From contig CAJNDS010000389.1 of the NCBI GenBank assembly GCA_905221605.1, positions 88,226-152,225 of the forward strand: a stretch of 64,000 nt of DNA, written 5' to 3'. The DNA comes from Symbiodinium natans (Eukaryota > Sar > Dinophyceae > Suessiales > Symbiodiniaceae). The notes below the pieces were generated by a model. It was given only the letters and a program-made list of their open reading frames with translations. It searched no databases and had not been told where the DNA came from. This document shows positions 1 to 10,295 of the stretch, one piece after another. Within the stretch, counting starts at the first letter, position 1; each line of letters starts with the position of its first letter. The position numbers and the translations under genes were made by a program.

Positions 1-162
1 CCCTGCTTGTGCAGCCTCCCATTCCAGCCCATGCCGACTGTCGGAGGGAGGACCCTGAGCAGACTCTGAGAGGGCCGTCAGTCTCTCTCCCTTCTACCAC
101 CAAATGAAAGTCACAAGGCAACGGGCTAGCACTAACAGGCTTTACCAGAGTTATCCTCCGCT

Positions 163-1180
163 TTCGAGGGCACCGCCGCTCTTTCGGAACTGCTTGCTGA
201 GATCGAGAAGGGGTCTGTCCCCTTGCCAGTGCCTGAGGATCCACTTGCGGCACCGCGGAAGCCCAAGAAAAAGTGCCCCCTTGCTGTGCAACCTTCTGCG
301 CTTCAGTGCTTCAGGGCGATCATATCGGCGTCGAAATCGCCACATGCAGCCACGCTGCCCTACTTCAAAGCGCGGGGCTACTCGACTCTCGCTCTCGCCA
401 TGCCGATCTGGGAATCTGACATCCATGATGGCCTCGTCATAGACGATTTCTTCTGCATAGCTAAAGTGCCTCGCCATGGTTCGGCTCCCAATGGTGCAGG
501 CCGCACTGTCGAAGGGGCCTTGGATGCTTCCCTCGAACGGCTCCGTGTTGCACATGAAGTCTATCAGCGTGAGGGAATCTCTGGACGAGCTGAAAAAGAC
601 GTTTTAGCTCAGGACTTTGCGAAAGTCGCAGGGGCGGAGGTTGATAGCACAAAGCAGGCGCTTGAGGCAGGAGTATGCACCGTTAGGGCGCCAAAAGGGA
701 AGAGGTCGTGTTGGCAGACCTCACCTTAGAGACCGCCATTTTGGGGACCTCTACTGATGCCCTCCTTGCATGTCTCCTTGGTGGCTGGACCTCTGTCTTC
801 TCCTACCGCAGGCCTGGCTTCTGTGTCTTCGATGAAGTTTTCCGGGTTGCTCCTGGGACGAACCTCGATCCTTTGAATCCTAAGACCTCCCGAGATCTGC
901 TGCCCAGGAACTTGTGCTCGCGGCCGCGCTAGCGCCTGTGATCTCCGCCGATATTGCTGTCCCCTACCTGGACCGAGTCTTCGCCACAGACTCATCGAAC
1001 TCCAAAGGTGCCATAGTCTCCGCTCCTATCAACCTGCCTCTCTCGCGCGCCCTCTGGGCAGTTTCTGACAGGAAAGGTGCCTACGCGCGGCTTGCCATGA
1101 AAGCGCAGAGCAGCCTGCGCCTTGCTGACCCAGACTGGGAGGAGCTTGCGCAGGAGGCCCCCTCCACTGAAGGGCCGCGG
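163..1180 (+). pseudogene. Reverse transcriptase end plus RNase H-like segment of DIRS-like element
   Basis: The reading runs in frame 1 to about 729, then frame 3 (708-932), then frame 2 (from 914). The frame-1 part contains PIWESDIHDGLVIDDFF; its VIDD is the likely counterpart of the catalytic xxDD of RT motif C. A thumb-like stretch with EKD and GAEVDS follows. The next frame carries LLGGWTSVFSYRRP, a phrase typical of the post-RT region of dinoflagellate DIRS-like elements. From about 950 comes an RNase H-like start (RVFATDSSNSKGAIV, then SRALWAVSDRKGAYARL). Two frameshifts (about 715 and 920) break it. The RNase H assignment is weaker than the RT one. Confidence 0.6.
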
Positions 1181-1640
1181 CGTCCGCTTGCTTTTGTGTT
1201 TGATGTGCTCGAGCTTTTCGCCGGCTCAGCCAAGATCTCTGCAGAGATGTCGTCCAGGGCGTGGGTCGTCGGTCCCCCCATTGACATCAACCGCTCGCCT
1301 TTCTACGACCCGAAGCAACCGCAGCTCTTGTTATTCATCTTATTGAGAATGATAAGGTTAGGCTCATGTTTATCTTTCCGGTAGGCACCACCTTCTCTGC
1401 TGCTGCGAGCCCTGTGCTCCGCGACCGCTCCAATCCTAGGGGTTTCAATCCTACCAAGCCCAGAACCTTTAAAGGCACCCTCCTCGTTCTGAGAGCTCTT
1501 GCCCTAGCGACTCAGTGCCACTCGGCGAAGGTCCTTGCCGTTGCTGAGCAGCCCCGTGCTTCCCTCATGAGTTGCCTTCCTGAATGGGGTCGCTTAGTTG
1601 CAAAGGGTGGGGTCTATGAGACCTGGACCTCCTCTTGAGC
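1181..1640 (+). pseudogene. Methyltransferase-like segment of DIRS-like element
   Basis: Frame 2 gives FDVLELFAGSAKISAEM followed by VVGPPIDINRS. This is a Rossmann-type SAM-binding start (E-L-F-A-G-S) with a downstream acidic residue, as in the methyltransferase-like domain carried by many DIRS elements. The reading then moves to frame 1 near 1360-1380, giving GTTFSAAASP, GTLLVLRALALA and LLEQPR-like text (AVAEQPRAS), and stops at 1636-1638. The end of the domain shows the same frameshift decay as the rest of the element. The role within DIRS elements is not firmly established. Confidence 0.5.
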
Positions 1641-2711
1641 TTTTGGGTCGCGGCACCTTAAGCAGTTTCAGTTCATAGGCGTAGGGGTTGACCTTCGTGC
1701 TGTCCATAAAAAGTGTACATGTGAGTCTGGGCGCAAGCGTCTCCCAGTCAAGGGTCGCCTCGCCAAAGCTTGAAGTGCCTACACGCCGGGACTCGTGCAC
1801 GCGCTCTGTGAGATCCTCAGTTCGGCTTTGAAGCGCCGTAACCGCCTTGCTGAGGCTGTTGACATCAAGGTTGCTGGTCTTGAGAGGTTGGCAGCCACAG
1901 ACCTTGCGGTCTCTTTGCCCTGGAGCGTTGACGATGTGTGGTCTTGGAGGAATGAGGTGGAAATGAACATCCTTGAGGCTTCTGTGTTAGCAAAGCTATA
2001 CCAGCGCATTGCCGTGAGCCACGGGCCCTCCAGGTTTGTCAATCTGTGTGATTCCAGCCTCACCTGGCCTCCGCCATGTTACCAGGAGGGCCTCTGCCAT
2101 CGCACTTGCCGCAGGCCGCTATCCTGGCAATCTTTATTGTCCTACCCGGGCAATCCCAGCAGATCACCCCACGAGAGACAAGGAGTTCTCGGCCCCTCCT
2201 TCTGGACTGAAAGCAGGGTAGTGCATGATGCCCTCAGGCCTCGCTTGCGGAGATGGGCCGCTAACTGGTGCCGTCTTGTTTTCTGTCTCCTACCTTCCGT
2301 TGCTGACTTGCCAAGCTGGCGTGACGAGGCCAGGCACCCTTCTCGATCCTTCCGGGCCTTCACGCATATCGCAGACTTTGACTCTTCTCTTGGCTTTCCC
2401 AGCGAGGGCCCTCCGTGGCTTGGTTTGCCTCTACCTTACCCCCTAAGCCCCTTCGCCCCTTCCCCGGTTCAGGGTTTGAGGGTCTTGTCTTTGTCCTGTC
2501 CTGTCTTCCTGGGGTTGTCGCCATGGGTGCGCGCGTTGCCCTGGCCATTGAACAGAGGAAACAACGGAGGTTCGGTACTTCGCTCGCGGCAGGGAGGCCA
2601 GTGCTTAAGATCACTAGAGATCGACGCCTGAAGCTGAAGGACTCGCTAGAGAACTGGCTCACTTTGCAGCACCGAACCTGGAATGGGTTACCGGCGTGTA
2701 GCCAGGACTGA
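1640..2711 (+). pseudogene. Linker/second RNase H-like segment of DIRS-like element
   Basis: After the stop at 1638 the coding text continues in frame 1 from 1795. It contains a helical stretch (EAVDIKVAGLERLAA) and WSVDDVWSWRNEVEMN, then moves to frame 2, where YCPTRAIPADHPTR (about 2145-2200) appears. This 'CPT..NPAD.PTR' phrase is the usual C-terminal mark of the RNase H-like part of DIRS and Ty3-like polyproteins. From about 2220 to 2700 the text is only weakly recognisable and frame changes continue. It joins the methyltransferase-like segment to the recombinase. Confidence 0.45.
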
Positions 2712-2747
2712 CGTTAACGGTTTCAACGAGTTGGTGATTTCTTATGG

Positions 2748-3664
2748 ACAATGGCTGTTTTCCGAGGGTTCCCATACTACCACTACGCTGAGACCGTAAA
2801 CTTGCTGAGTTCGGAGTTTCCTTTCCTGCGCAGACTGCTGCAGCCCGCCTGGGATTTAGCTTTCGCCTGGCAACGGGAAGAACCCCCAGTTCACCATTCA
2901 GCTCTGCCTTGGCAGATCCTTCTTGCTATGCTTGCAATCTGCGTGACATGGGGTTGGATAGATATAGCTGGTCTCCTCGCGCTCAGCTGGGGTTTGGCCC
3001 GGATCGGCGAGGTCCTGGCGGCTTGCAGGGCCGACCTGGTCCTGCCAAGCGACACCGGCGAGGGGCTACGTTCTTCTCGCGGTCCGAGAACCAAGGACGA
3101 GGTTTCGGGCCGCAAGGCATCAGTGCATTAAGGTCCAACCTCAGCTGGTTAGCATCATCCAGCTTGCTTTCTCAGACTTGAGGCTTGACCAAAAGCTGTG
3201 GACTTTTGCGCCTTCTACCCTCCGCTCACGTTTCAACGGGCTGCTGGCTGCAGTGCGTTTGACGCCGGGGCTTGTCCCGGGAGTCAGAGATTTCGACCTG
3301 GGATCGCTGAGGGCCGGCGGGGCGTGCAGACCTCGGAGTCCCCTGATGTTGTCAGGAGGAGGGGAAGGTGGATCACCTACATACAGGAAATTGGGGCGCT
3401 CCTGTATCTGCCACGGTTAGACAGCGACCATCGTGGCTACATTTTTGCTTGGGCAAACTCTTTTGGTGAGGCTTTGGAGTTTGCCGCCTTGTGCACCCGT
3501 TGGCGTCTGCCTCGAACGGGCTGGCACTACTTTCTGCAGCACGGCGCTTTGATGCCAGTCAACAATGGGAATGCTTTAGAAGATGGGGGTGTGCAGTTCA
3601 ACCGCTTGCGCGAAGCGCGGCATGTACCCCACAACGAGGCGGAAAATGGAGACATGAGTCCTTG
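2748..3664 (+). pseudogene. Tyrosine recombinase (YR) domain of DIRS-like element, frameshifted
   Basis: Starting in frame 3 at 2751, the text reads YAETVNLLSSEFPFLRRLLQ, then LAFAWQREEPP, then an LLALSWGLARIGEVLA stretch in which the Arg of RIGE is the likely first catalytic Arg. The frame is lost near 3060-3130. Frame 1 (from 3178) resumes with KLWTFAPSTLRSRF and LGSLRAGGA, the counterpart of the HxxR box. Frame 3 then gives VVRRRGRWITYIQEIGALLYL with candidate nucleophilic Tyr residues, and FAWANSFGEALEF near the end. At least three frame changes make it non-functional. The order of motifs is a strong match for DIRS/phage-integrase-type recombinases of dinoflagellates. Confidence 0.7.
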
Positions 3665-3814
3665 AACAGTAAGGATGATTGTTGACTTCCGCTGCGCTCA
3701 AGCTCCCGCCGCACCCGGCGCCCGTGTGCAGTTCAACCGCTTGCGCGAAGTGCGTGCGCGAAGCGCGGCATGTACCCCACAACGAGGCGGGAAAATGGAG
3801 ACATGAGTCCTTTT
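3592..3814 (+). repeat. Direct repeat (~73-88 bp, two copies) at 5' side of Penelope-like element
   Basis: A segment beginning GTGCAGTTCAACCGCTTGCG and ending GGAGACATGAGTCCTT occurs at 3592-3662 and again at 3726-3813, 134 bp apart. The second copy carries a short internal duplication (GTGCGTGCGCGAAG). The second copy runs directly into the coding frame of the Penelope-like element, so the pair may be a tandem terminal repeat, a common feature at the 5' ends of Penelope-like elements. Confidence 0.8.
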
Positions 3815-4171
3815 ATAAGCAGCAACGCTGTGTACATCAAAGCACCAGTGGACTGGCGCCTTTTTAATACCATTTCAACCTACCGGCAGCCTTCCACATT
3901 CTTGTACATAGGATCGACTTCACAGTCCATTACTACGCGTGAGTCCAATCGTATGTCTGTCTTTAAAAGACTACGAGAGCATCACGAGGTGCAAGCAGAA
4001 CTGTCTATCAGGTTCTGGCGCCAAGAAGACAATTTTGAACAGTTTTCCATTATTCAGGTTGCAACGTGTTCCACGTACAAAAAAGCCTGGGTGATGGAAC
4101 ACATATTGATCGGTGGCAGCCAAAACTTAATTTTCCTTTCATTCAGATTTTCCTCAAACGTACTGCTCTAG
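3770..4171 (+). pseudogene. GIY-YIG endonuclease domain of Penelope-like element
   Basis: In frame 2 the text contains STFLYIGSTSQSITTRESNR (the YIG half of the GIY-YIG motif), then FKRLREHHEVQAELSIRFW, then AWVMEHILI with the conserved Glu-His. The following conserved phrase is read in frame 1 (DRWQPKLNFPF, about 4105-4140), so one frameshift lies inside the last helix near 4100-4120. The domain order and the late Glu agree with GIY-YIG nucleases, in which a distal Glu binds the metal. Cleavage of target DNA to prime reverse transcription is the expected role, known from the family. Confidence 0.65.
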
Positions 4172-6296
4172 GTTTTCGTCCAGGACGAAGAAGACGCTGG
4201 ATGGAGTTTGGCCGATTTGGGCTAATATTGTGGCGCAAACTTCGCAAACGTATGTTGGCGCTCAATCAGCCTCAGAACATTGCACGATCTCGCCAACAGG
4301 CGTGGGAACTTTTGTACGATTTGTCAACGTTCTCTGAAGCCAGCTACAGAGCATGCCGGATAATCCGGTCACATCAGGTTACTGATATCGAAGTGTACGC
4401 AATGGTGCGACTGTCCAATTCTCTGGAGCAACCAATCAAACACGGCGTACGCAAGTTGTTACAGTCCGCTTTAAAATATCGGAAGATCTCCTGGCCGGTT
4501 TCGAGTCTTCCTCTCCGTCTACCTTTCTTGGCGCACGATTCCTGCAAATATACAACAGTGGCTTCGACGTCAAGTTTTTCAATTCAAGCATCTGCTGGTT
4601 CCGTTTCATCTTCCCAGCGCAAAGGTCAGAGAAGCGCCTCATCAGTCCATTGCTGAACATCTTCACAATGTGCGCGACTGGAACGTGTTTTTTGAAGACA
4701 GCCAGCTTGAGTGTTCACAGCTTCCCTGTCCGTGCCTCTGGAATAAAGACAAGCTACCAGATGACGCGTTTTCTGATGGGCACGTTACTGCAGGATTGGA
4801 GCAATTTGGGGAAATTGAGCCATCTGCCAATAAGCTGTCTCAAGGCAGTGCTCTTTCCTCCTTCTTCCCTGCTCAAAGCAAGTACTTAGACTTGGCGTGT
4901 AAAGCATTTGACCGATGGCGTTTTAAGCACGGCCTCCCTCTCGAAACGACTGAGTCCTTTCGACTGTTTATGTCTTCGCAATGGCCGCTGCGTTTGGATG
5001 CTGTTTATGCGCAACATCGGATTGTCTGGAAAGACCACAGAGGATCAAGGACAAACTCGGCAGCAAGTTTGTCATTCACAATGAAGATCATCACAATGGT
5101 CATCTTATGCTGTATTGCCCGCGGTTTTTCTTTTACCAGCATCTTCCGAACTTGGGATGACGCTTCAGTTTTTCAGCCACTAGTTGGAATGGAGAGATCA
5201 TATCAAATCCATTGTTCCCCGAAATCTACAGAGGAAATATGCCTGGGGATTCCAGTTGCAGAAATCCTTGGCAGTCGGATTCGTTTTTCTGAAACGGAAG
5301 AAGTCCTTTGCCAAAGGCATGACCATCATTTCGTACTCCCAGAGTATAATCCGCAGAATTCTGGTTGGTGCTTCTCAGTGTATTTCTTGCATGATTGAAG
5401 CAGTGTGGCATGATGGATTGCCACCGTCAAATATGCCCACCATCTGGCGGCATATCCACGCATTTCTGCAACAAGCTCATCCTACTGAGCACATTCTTGA
5501 AGACAATGACGACTTGATCGGTTTTTTCAACGCAGTTCCCACTTACAAGATTTTGGACGCGTTGCGTATTCTCATCTCTGAGTATTTGAGCCAGGGTCAT
5601 CCCAAGAAATTCTCGGTGACGCTCAGCCCGAAGTCCGACAAAGACAAAGTTTTTCAAGGGAAGCCAAGAGGAGGCAGTTCCACGCGTTTGAAGAACATGA
5701 ATATTCATGACCTGTGTCAGATTGTACAGCTCAGTTTCAACTGCGGCATTTTTCAGGTCGTTCACAAAGTGTACAGACAAATCCGAGGAACGAGTGTTGG
5801 CAACCAAATATCACCAATACTCTCATCGCTGCCGATCATTCTCGCTGAAAGGACCTGGCTGAAGTCTTTTCAACACCAAGTGTTTCAAGGCCAGTTAAGT
5901 CCAAGTATGGCTCTCCCAGCGCTCATTGTCAGATATGTGGACAATCGGCTGGTACTGCCGAACGCTGCTACAAGATCTTGCAGTCATTTGCAGACGTTCT
6001 TAGATGCCCATTTTTATGAAGACCCTATTGAACTTGAAAAGGTCACTGACCACATGTGGTTCGGATTTCGTGTCAATGCCCCGGACCGGTCTGTACAGTA
6101 TGTTCTTCCGGTTCAACCATGGCAAACTCGCATAGTGAACAGTGCAGGCTCGTGGCAAGCGAGAACAGCTGGATATAGATCCCGAGCAGCACTTATTCGC
6201 ATGTATTCGTTTCCAAAGAGCAGTGTTGCTGCTCAACTGCAAGCCTTACATGCTTTGTACAGACGCAGAGGCTTTCCGTCAGAAGTTCTACGCTGA
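4090..6296 (+). pseudogene. Linker and reverse transcriptase domain of Penelope-like element
   Basis: Frame 1 (to 4656) gives a basic helical linker; frame 2 (to about 5200) carries the CSQLPCPC cluster and WRFKHGLP. Frame 3 from about 5184 holds the RT: a DDLIGFFNAVP block near 5505-5545 (motif A, D.VGFFN.VP), RGTSVGNQISPILSSL near 5784-5832 (motif B, usually G.PIGS..SP in this family), RYVDNRLVL near 5932-5958 (motif C), then WFGFRVN and a WQ..I..SAGS tail. Motif C reads YVDN, so the second catalytic Asp is replaced by Asn; I believe this is seen in related dinoflagellate copies, so it may not be a simple mutation. Three frameshifts inactivate this copy. Confidence 0.65.
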
Positions 6297-6431
6297 ACTG
6301 CTTGCGTGTGACATGCTTTGTGCAGACGCAGAGGCTTTCCGTCAGAAGTTCTACGCTGAACTGCTTGTGACATACTTTGTACAGACGCAGAGGCTTTCCG
6401 TCAGAAGTTCTACGCTGAACTGCTTGTGACA
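6251..6431 (+). repeat. Three tandem copies of a ~60 bp unit at the 3' end of the Penelope-like element
   Basis: Units start at 6251, 6314 and 6373 (63, 59 and 59 bp). Each contains CAGACGCAGAGGCTTTCCGT and CTACGCTGAACTGCTTG. The stop of the RT frame (6294-6296) lies in the first unit, so the array covers the very end of the coding region and the 3' UTR. Confidence 0.9.
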
Positions 6432-6831
6432 TAAACAAACAGTTCTGGTTGAGTCGTGCGAGTGTCTGAGTCGTGCTTGACTTTGTCTTTGTTAACGCTG
6501 CGTGACAAGACGCACAATGCGAGGGCTGCGTGCGGGAGTACCCCACGTAGAGGACCGGGGGGGTGGACGGCCCCACGCTCGTTTTCCCCCTGCGGCGTCC
6601 AAGCGACGACTACGGGCTGCGCGGCTGCGCACGGGAGCGCCCGGCGTAGAGGAGGGGGGGCGTTGACGGGCATGGCTGCGTCTTCGTCCCGCGGAGTCCA
6701 AGACTGCGGCGTAGCCGCTCCACAGTTTTCAGCTTTTATCACGCCGTGTGAATTGGCCATTTCCATTTCTTACTTTGGCTCTGTTGGGAGATGTTGATGG
6801 TGCATGCCTTGCTGGGTTTCGCAAGGGCACA

Positions 6832-6832
<1 letters not shown>
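6432..6832. other. GC-rich spacer with two diverged ~50 bp direct repeats; no gene seen
   Basis: Two related blocks (about 6525-6575 and 6620-6676) share the order CTGCG...GGGAG...CCC..CGTAGAGGA followed by a G run and GACGG. Otherwise I see nothing here. The stretch leads into the GT satellite. Confidence 0.5.
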
Positions 6833-6870
<38 letters not shown>

Positions 6871-7035
6871 NNNNNNNNNNNNNNNNNNNNNNNNNNNNNN
6901 NNNNNNNNNNNNNNNNNNNNNNNNNNNNNNNNNNNNNNNNNNNNNNNNNNNNNNNNNNNNNNNNNNNNNNGCGTGTGCGCGCGTGTGCGCGTGTGCGCGT
7001 GTGCGCGTGTGCGCGTGTGCGTGTGTGCGTGTGTG

Positions 7036-7068
<33 letters not shown>

Positions 7069-7159
7069 TGGTGTGTGTGTGTGTGCGGTGTGTGTGTGTG
7101 TGTGTGTGTGTGTGGGCGCGCTCGCGCGCCGCCGCGCGTGTGTGTGTGTGTGTGGTGTG

Positions 7160-7192
<33 letters not shown>

Positions 7193-7288
7193 GTGGTGTG
7201 TGTGTGTGTGTGTGTGTGTGTGATGTGTGGGTGTGTGTGTGTGGTGTGTTTGTGTGTGGTTTGTGTGTTTGTGTGTGTGTGTGTGTGC

Positions 7289-7329
<41 letters not shown>

Positions 7330-7340
7330 CGCGCTCGCGC

Positions 7341-7387
<47 letters not shown>

Positions 7388-7548
7388 TGTGTCTGTGTCT
7401 GTGTCTGTGTCTGTGTCTGTGTCTGTGTCTGTGTGTCTGTGTGTCTGTGTGTCTGTGTGTCTGTGTCTGTGTCTGTGTCTGTGTCTGTGTCTGTGTCTGT
7501 GTCTGTGTCTGTGTCTGTGTCTGTGTCTGTGTTTGTGTGTGTGTGGTG
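6833..7548. repeat. (GT)n / (TGTGTC)n satellite, with assembly gap
   Basis: Mostly pure GT from 6833 to about 7385, interrupted by two GGGCGCGCTCGCGCGC blocks (about 7114-7130 and 7324-7340). It changes to TGTGTC hexamers with TGTGTGTC variants (7385-7540). A run of 100 N lies at 6871-6970 inside the GT tract, so its true length is unknown. All long open frames here are products of the repeat. Confidence 0.97.
6871..6970. other. Assembly gap (100 N)
   Basis: Exactly 100 ambiguous bases inside the GT microsatellite. The round size suggests a scaffolding gap of unknown true length. Confidence 0.99.
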
Positions 7549-7603
7549 CCACGGGATGCCAATGAGCATGTCTGCGTGATCCAGACTGCGTTTTTACGTA
7601 GCT

Positions 7604-9397
7604 GTGACCTTTCAAAGAACAGCGTCATGTATGTCTTTAACTTCTTTGCCAATGAGGGCTCCCCTTCTGGGCCAACCAGAGGCAGACTCCCAGCGCCCAG
7701 TCTCACCAACCAAGCGAGGGTTCCTCCGTAACCTGGGTGGCCAGCCCAATGTAAGCCCGGTGCGCCCTGACCCTCGTGGTCCTGTTAACAGACACAGGCG
7801 CCACAGACGCAGATCCAGATCAAGACGCCGTCACCGATCTCGATCTCGTTCACACGCAGCTAGGCGACGAAGACCGCGTAGGAGAAGCAGAGTTCCACAC
7901 CCACCCCCGGGCAACTGGACCCCAAGGGCACCTAGGCAGCTTGTACATGACCCGCTGGCGCCACCAACATTTTTGCCGCCGATCGGGGTACCGTCTGTGC
8001 AGCCACCTTTTGTTCAGCCGCCGTTTGCACAGGCTTTCATGCAGCAACCTCTGGAGCGGCCACCCGGTCGTTTTGGTTTCCAAGCGTGGCAAGCTCCTAC
8101 GGCCCTGCCGTCCATTTATCCAGTCAGGGGAGATCAGAGGCCCGCAGAGCCAACCACTCCCAGACAGGCGCCTTTCAACGCTGGCAATGCCGGCATGCAG
8201 CCACCTACCCTTCGCGTTCAACCGCAAATTCCGCGGGTTCCTCAAGTTGCTCAAGTTCCTCAGACCCCTGCGGTTTCCAACCTGGCGATTTCGAAGATGA
8301 ACAAAGCCCAGGAGGAACAAATTTTCAATCAGGTCCTTACGTGCCAGCAGCTTGAGCTTTCGCAACAACTGGAATTGCAGCTGCCAGGAATTGCAGCCGA
8401 CCATGAACTGGATGAAGGGCTAACGGCCCTGGCTCAGTACATGTTCTTTCGACTGCATTATTTTGTTACTCCGCAGCCTGATCATTGGGCGATTCCCAAA
8501 CATCAAGCTCTCCGCGCAATCGCTGCTCGTCGTGCTTTTGTTCGCGCTGTTCAAAGACCTTTCGATTCGCTGCAAGAACCTGAAGTGGAAAGGTGTTGTA
8601 GATTTTTGTTCTCCAGATTTGACGAAGCACACAAGCCTCCTCCGCAATCCATTGGGAGCAAGGAGTTTTTCAAATCTGGTGCATATGATATTGCAGTCGA
8701 AGCTCCATTACGAGAATCATTTCGTTCAAGATGCACACTGGTTGGTACACCACAAGCAAAATGCTTGTGTCTACACCTTTCCTGTGCAGCATTTTCCCGG
8801 ACCTGAGCCTTCTGCATCGAGGTGGTACCTATGGGGCCACGGCACAGATTATACGGGTGGTACTGGCATTCTTGCGTGTGGACGGATTTTGCCCACGGAT
8901 GTCAAAGTGGCAGGAGTTCCCAATGGGGAAGACTCGTTCAGGTTTTATGGGCGAGCTGCAGATAAGCCAGAGTGGCAAGAAGGCGTGCAAGAATTTGTCG
9001 CCCAACTCCACCACAGCACTAAGAACTTATTTATCGTGCAATCACACGAAAAGCAAGACCGCCTCCACAAGCCAGCGTCGGATAAACGATGGGGCGTGAG
9101 ATGTGTTGCGGCCAGTGGATGTTGAGTGCAAAAGCCTCTGCAGATTTCCCACATGCCGCACAGTCTCTCACTGAAGCTGTCAAACAGCGAAACAAAATGA
9201 AGAGGCTTCAAAATTCCCCCCCAGAACTGCTAGCCATTGATGATGCCAACTGGGGTAAATGGCATGCAGAGGATTCCCAGGGGCTGAGCTCCGCTTCTCA
9301 CACAGGTGTCACTGAAACGCCTGATGAAATCCGGGGGGCGCCTGGAGACATTGAAGAGTCACCTGACTTAATGGCGACCTTCGCGGATTTTCGTTGA
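7604..9397 (+). pseudogene. Frameshifted gene of unknown function: SR-rich N-terminus and HGTD/FYGRA domain
   Basis: A 400-codon frame opens at 7604. Residues about 64-100 are almost only Arg, Ser and His (SRSRRRHRSRSRSHAARR), followed by a Pro/Gln-rich linker and a helical segment. Near 8698 the good text moves to frame 3 (KLHYENHFVQDAHWL). From 8823 it gives WYLWGHGTDYTGGTGILACG, then GEDSFRFYGRA near 8930-8957 and WQEGVQEFVAQLHHSTKN. Near 9090-9125 it returns to frame 2, ending at TGA 9395-9397. Two single-base shifts suggest a pseudogene or an assembly error. The H-G-T ... F-Y-G order recalls ADP-ribosyltransferase folds, but this is only a resemblance. It may also be an ORF of a retroelement, given its neighbours. 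Confidence 0.5.
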
Positions 9398-9783
9398 CTT
9401 GATTTCCCTTTTCTGGGATCTCACTCGATGCAGAATTCGTTCCTCAGTTGCACGCACTTCCAGAGTCACTGCAACAAACAAGTTGATGCATTCTGATACG
9501 GTTTTTCCGTTTCCTTCGATGCCTTCTTGGCTATCTCTATGTGTCAACCTCTGTTTTCAAAGAGTCTCTGAGAAGTTTCATTTCGCAGGGGGACGAGGGT
9601 CCCTTGGTGTGCATCTAACAAAGACCGCACCAAGTGGATGTGATATCAGTGCCCGGCCAGCACTGACGTACCTGCAATCATTTTCACACATTTCCACGTC
9701 GGCCTGATTCGCTCAGGTTTGATTTGATCCAGACCTCTGAACGCAGAAACATGATAGGGATAACAGAGGGAGGATTCCATGAG

Positions 9784-9811
9784 TGTGTGTGTGTGTGTGT
9801 GTGTGTGTCTG
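9784..9811. repeat. (GT)n microsatellite
   Basis: Uninterrupted GT dinucleotides for about 25 bp. Confidence 0.95.
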
Positions 9812-9909
9812 TGTTCAAGGATTGCTGCTTAGAGTCTTAGAGGACTTATAGACAGTCTTGCAACGGGGGTGAGCGCTATTGTGCTGTTGCGTAGGGTGCG
9901 AACCTGCCT

Positions 9910-10037
<128 letters not shown>

Positions 10038-10295
10038 CTTGTTCTCCGTGGGTCTTACCGTGCCTGTTCTGAGAGGCCCAATTCTGGGCACGACGCGGCT
10101 TGGCTTCAATAGACGGGAGAGACGCTCGCTTTCTCTGACGATTGTTGCTGCAGACATGCAGCTGGCTCTGAGGCTGGATGCACTGGGAAAGCATGCCATG
10201 AGTGCATTGAGCAGTACGCTAGATGCACTGAGCATTCGCCTCAGCTTTCGACAGCGACGCTGAAAGCCCGAGAAGTGACATGTGTCGTTTAAAAG

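Larger units (their letters stand above)
1..3664 (+). mobile_element. Degenerate DIRS-like (tyrosine recombinase) retroelement, 5' part outside window
   Basis: One retroelement polyprotein can be followed on the + strand through several frames from the window start to about 3660. In order it has an RT end, an RNase H-like segment, a methyltransferase-like segment, a second linker/RNase H-like segment and a C-terminal tyrosine recombinase. RT, RNase H, methyltransferase and tyrosine recombinase together are the diagnostic set of DIRS retrotransposons; here they read as one series with the recombinase last. At least five frame changes and several stops show it is dead. The RT fingers and first palm motifs are not in the window, so the element is 5'-truncated or continues to the left. 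The family call comes from remembered sequence patterns, not a database search. Confidence 0.7.
3770..6431 (+). mobile_element. Penelope-like retroelement with N-terminal GIY-YIG endonuclease, frameshifted
   Basis: The element holds an N-terminal GIY-YIG endonuclease (about 3860-4130), a helical linker with a Cys cluster (CSQLPCPC, about 4710-4735), and a C-terminal reverse transcriptase (about 5200-6296). Canonical Penelope elements have RT first and GIY-YIG last. The permuted order matches the clade of endonuclease-first Penelope-like elements known from green algae and protists. The 3' end is a triplicated ~60 bp repeat at 6251-6431 and the 5' side has a direct repeat. Frames go 2, 1, 2, 3 along the element, so this copy is dead. 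Confidence 0.7.

Noticed and set aside
3592-3814. Possible hammerhead ribozyme in the Penelope-like terminal repeat
   Set aside because: Such ribozymes are known in Penelope-like elements, but I found no CTGATGA core with a paired GAAA on either strand in this repeat or in the 3' units.
6729-7731. Long open frames on both strands (up to 327 codons) around 6.7-7.7 kb
   Set aside because: They consist of Cys-Val, Thr-His or Thr-Asp dipeptides produced by the GT satellite and span an N gap; no coding signal.
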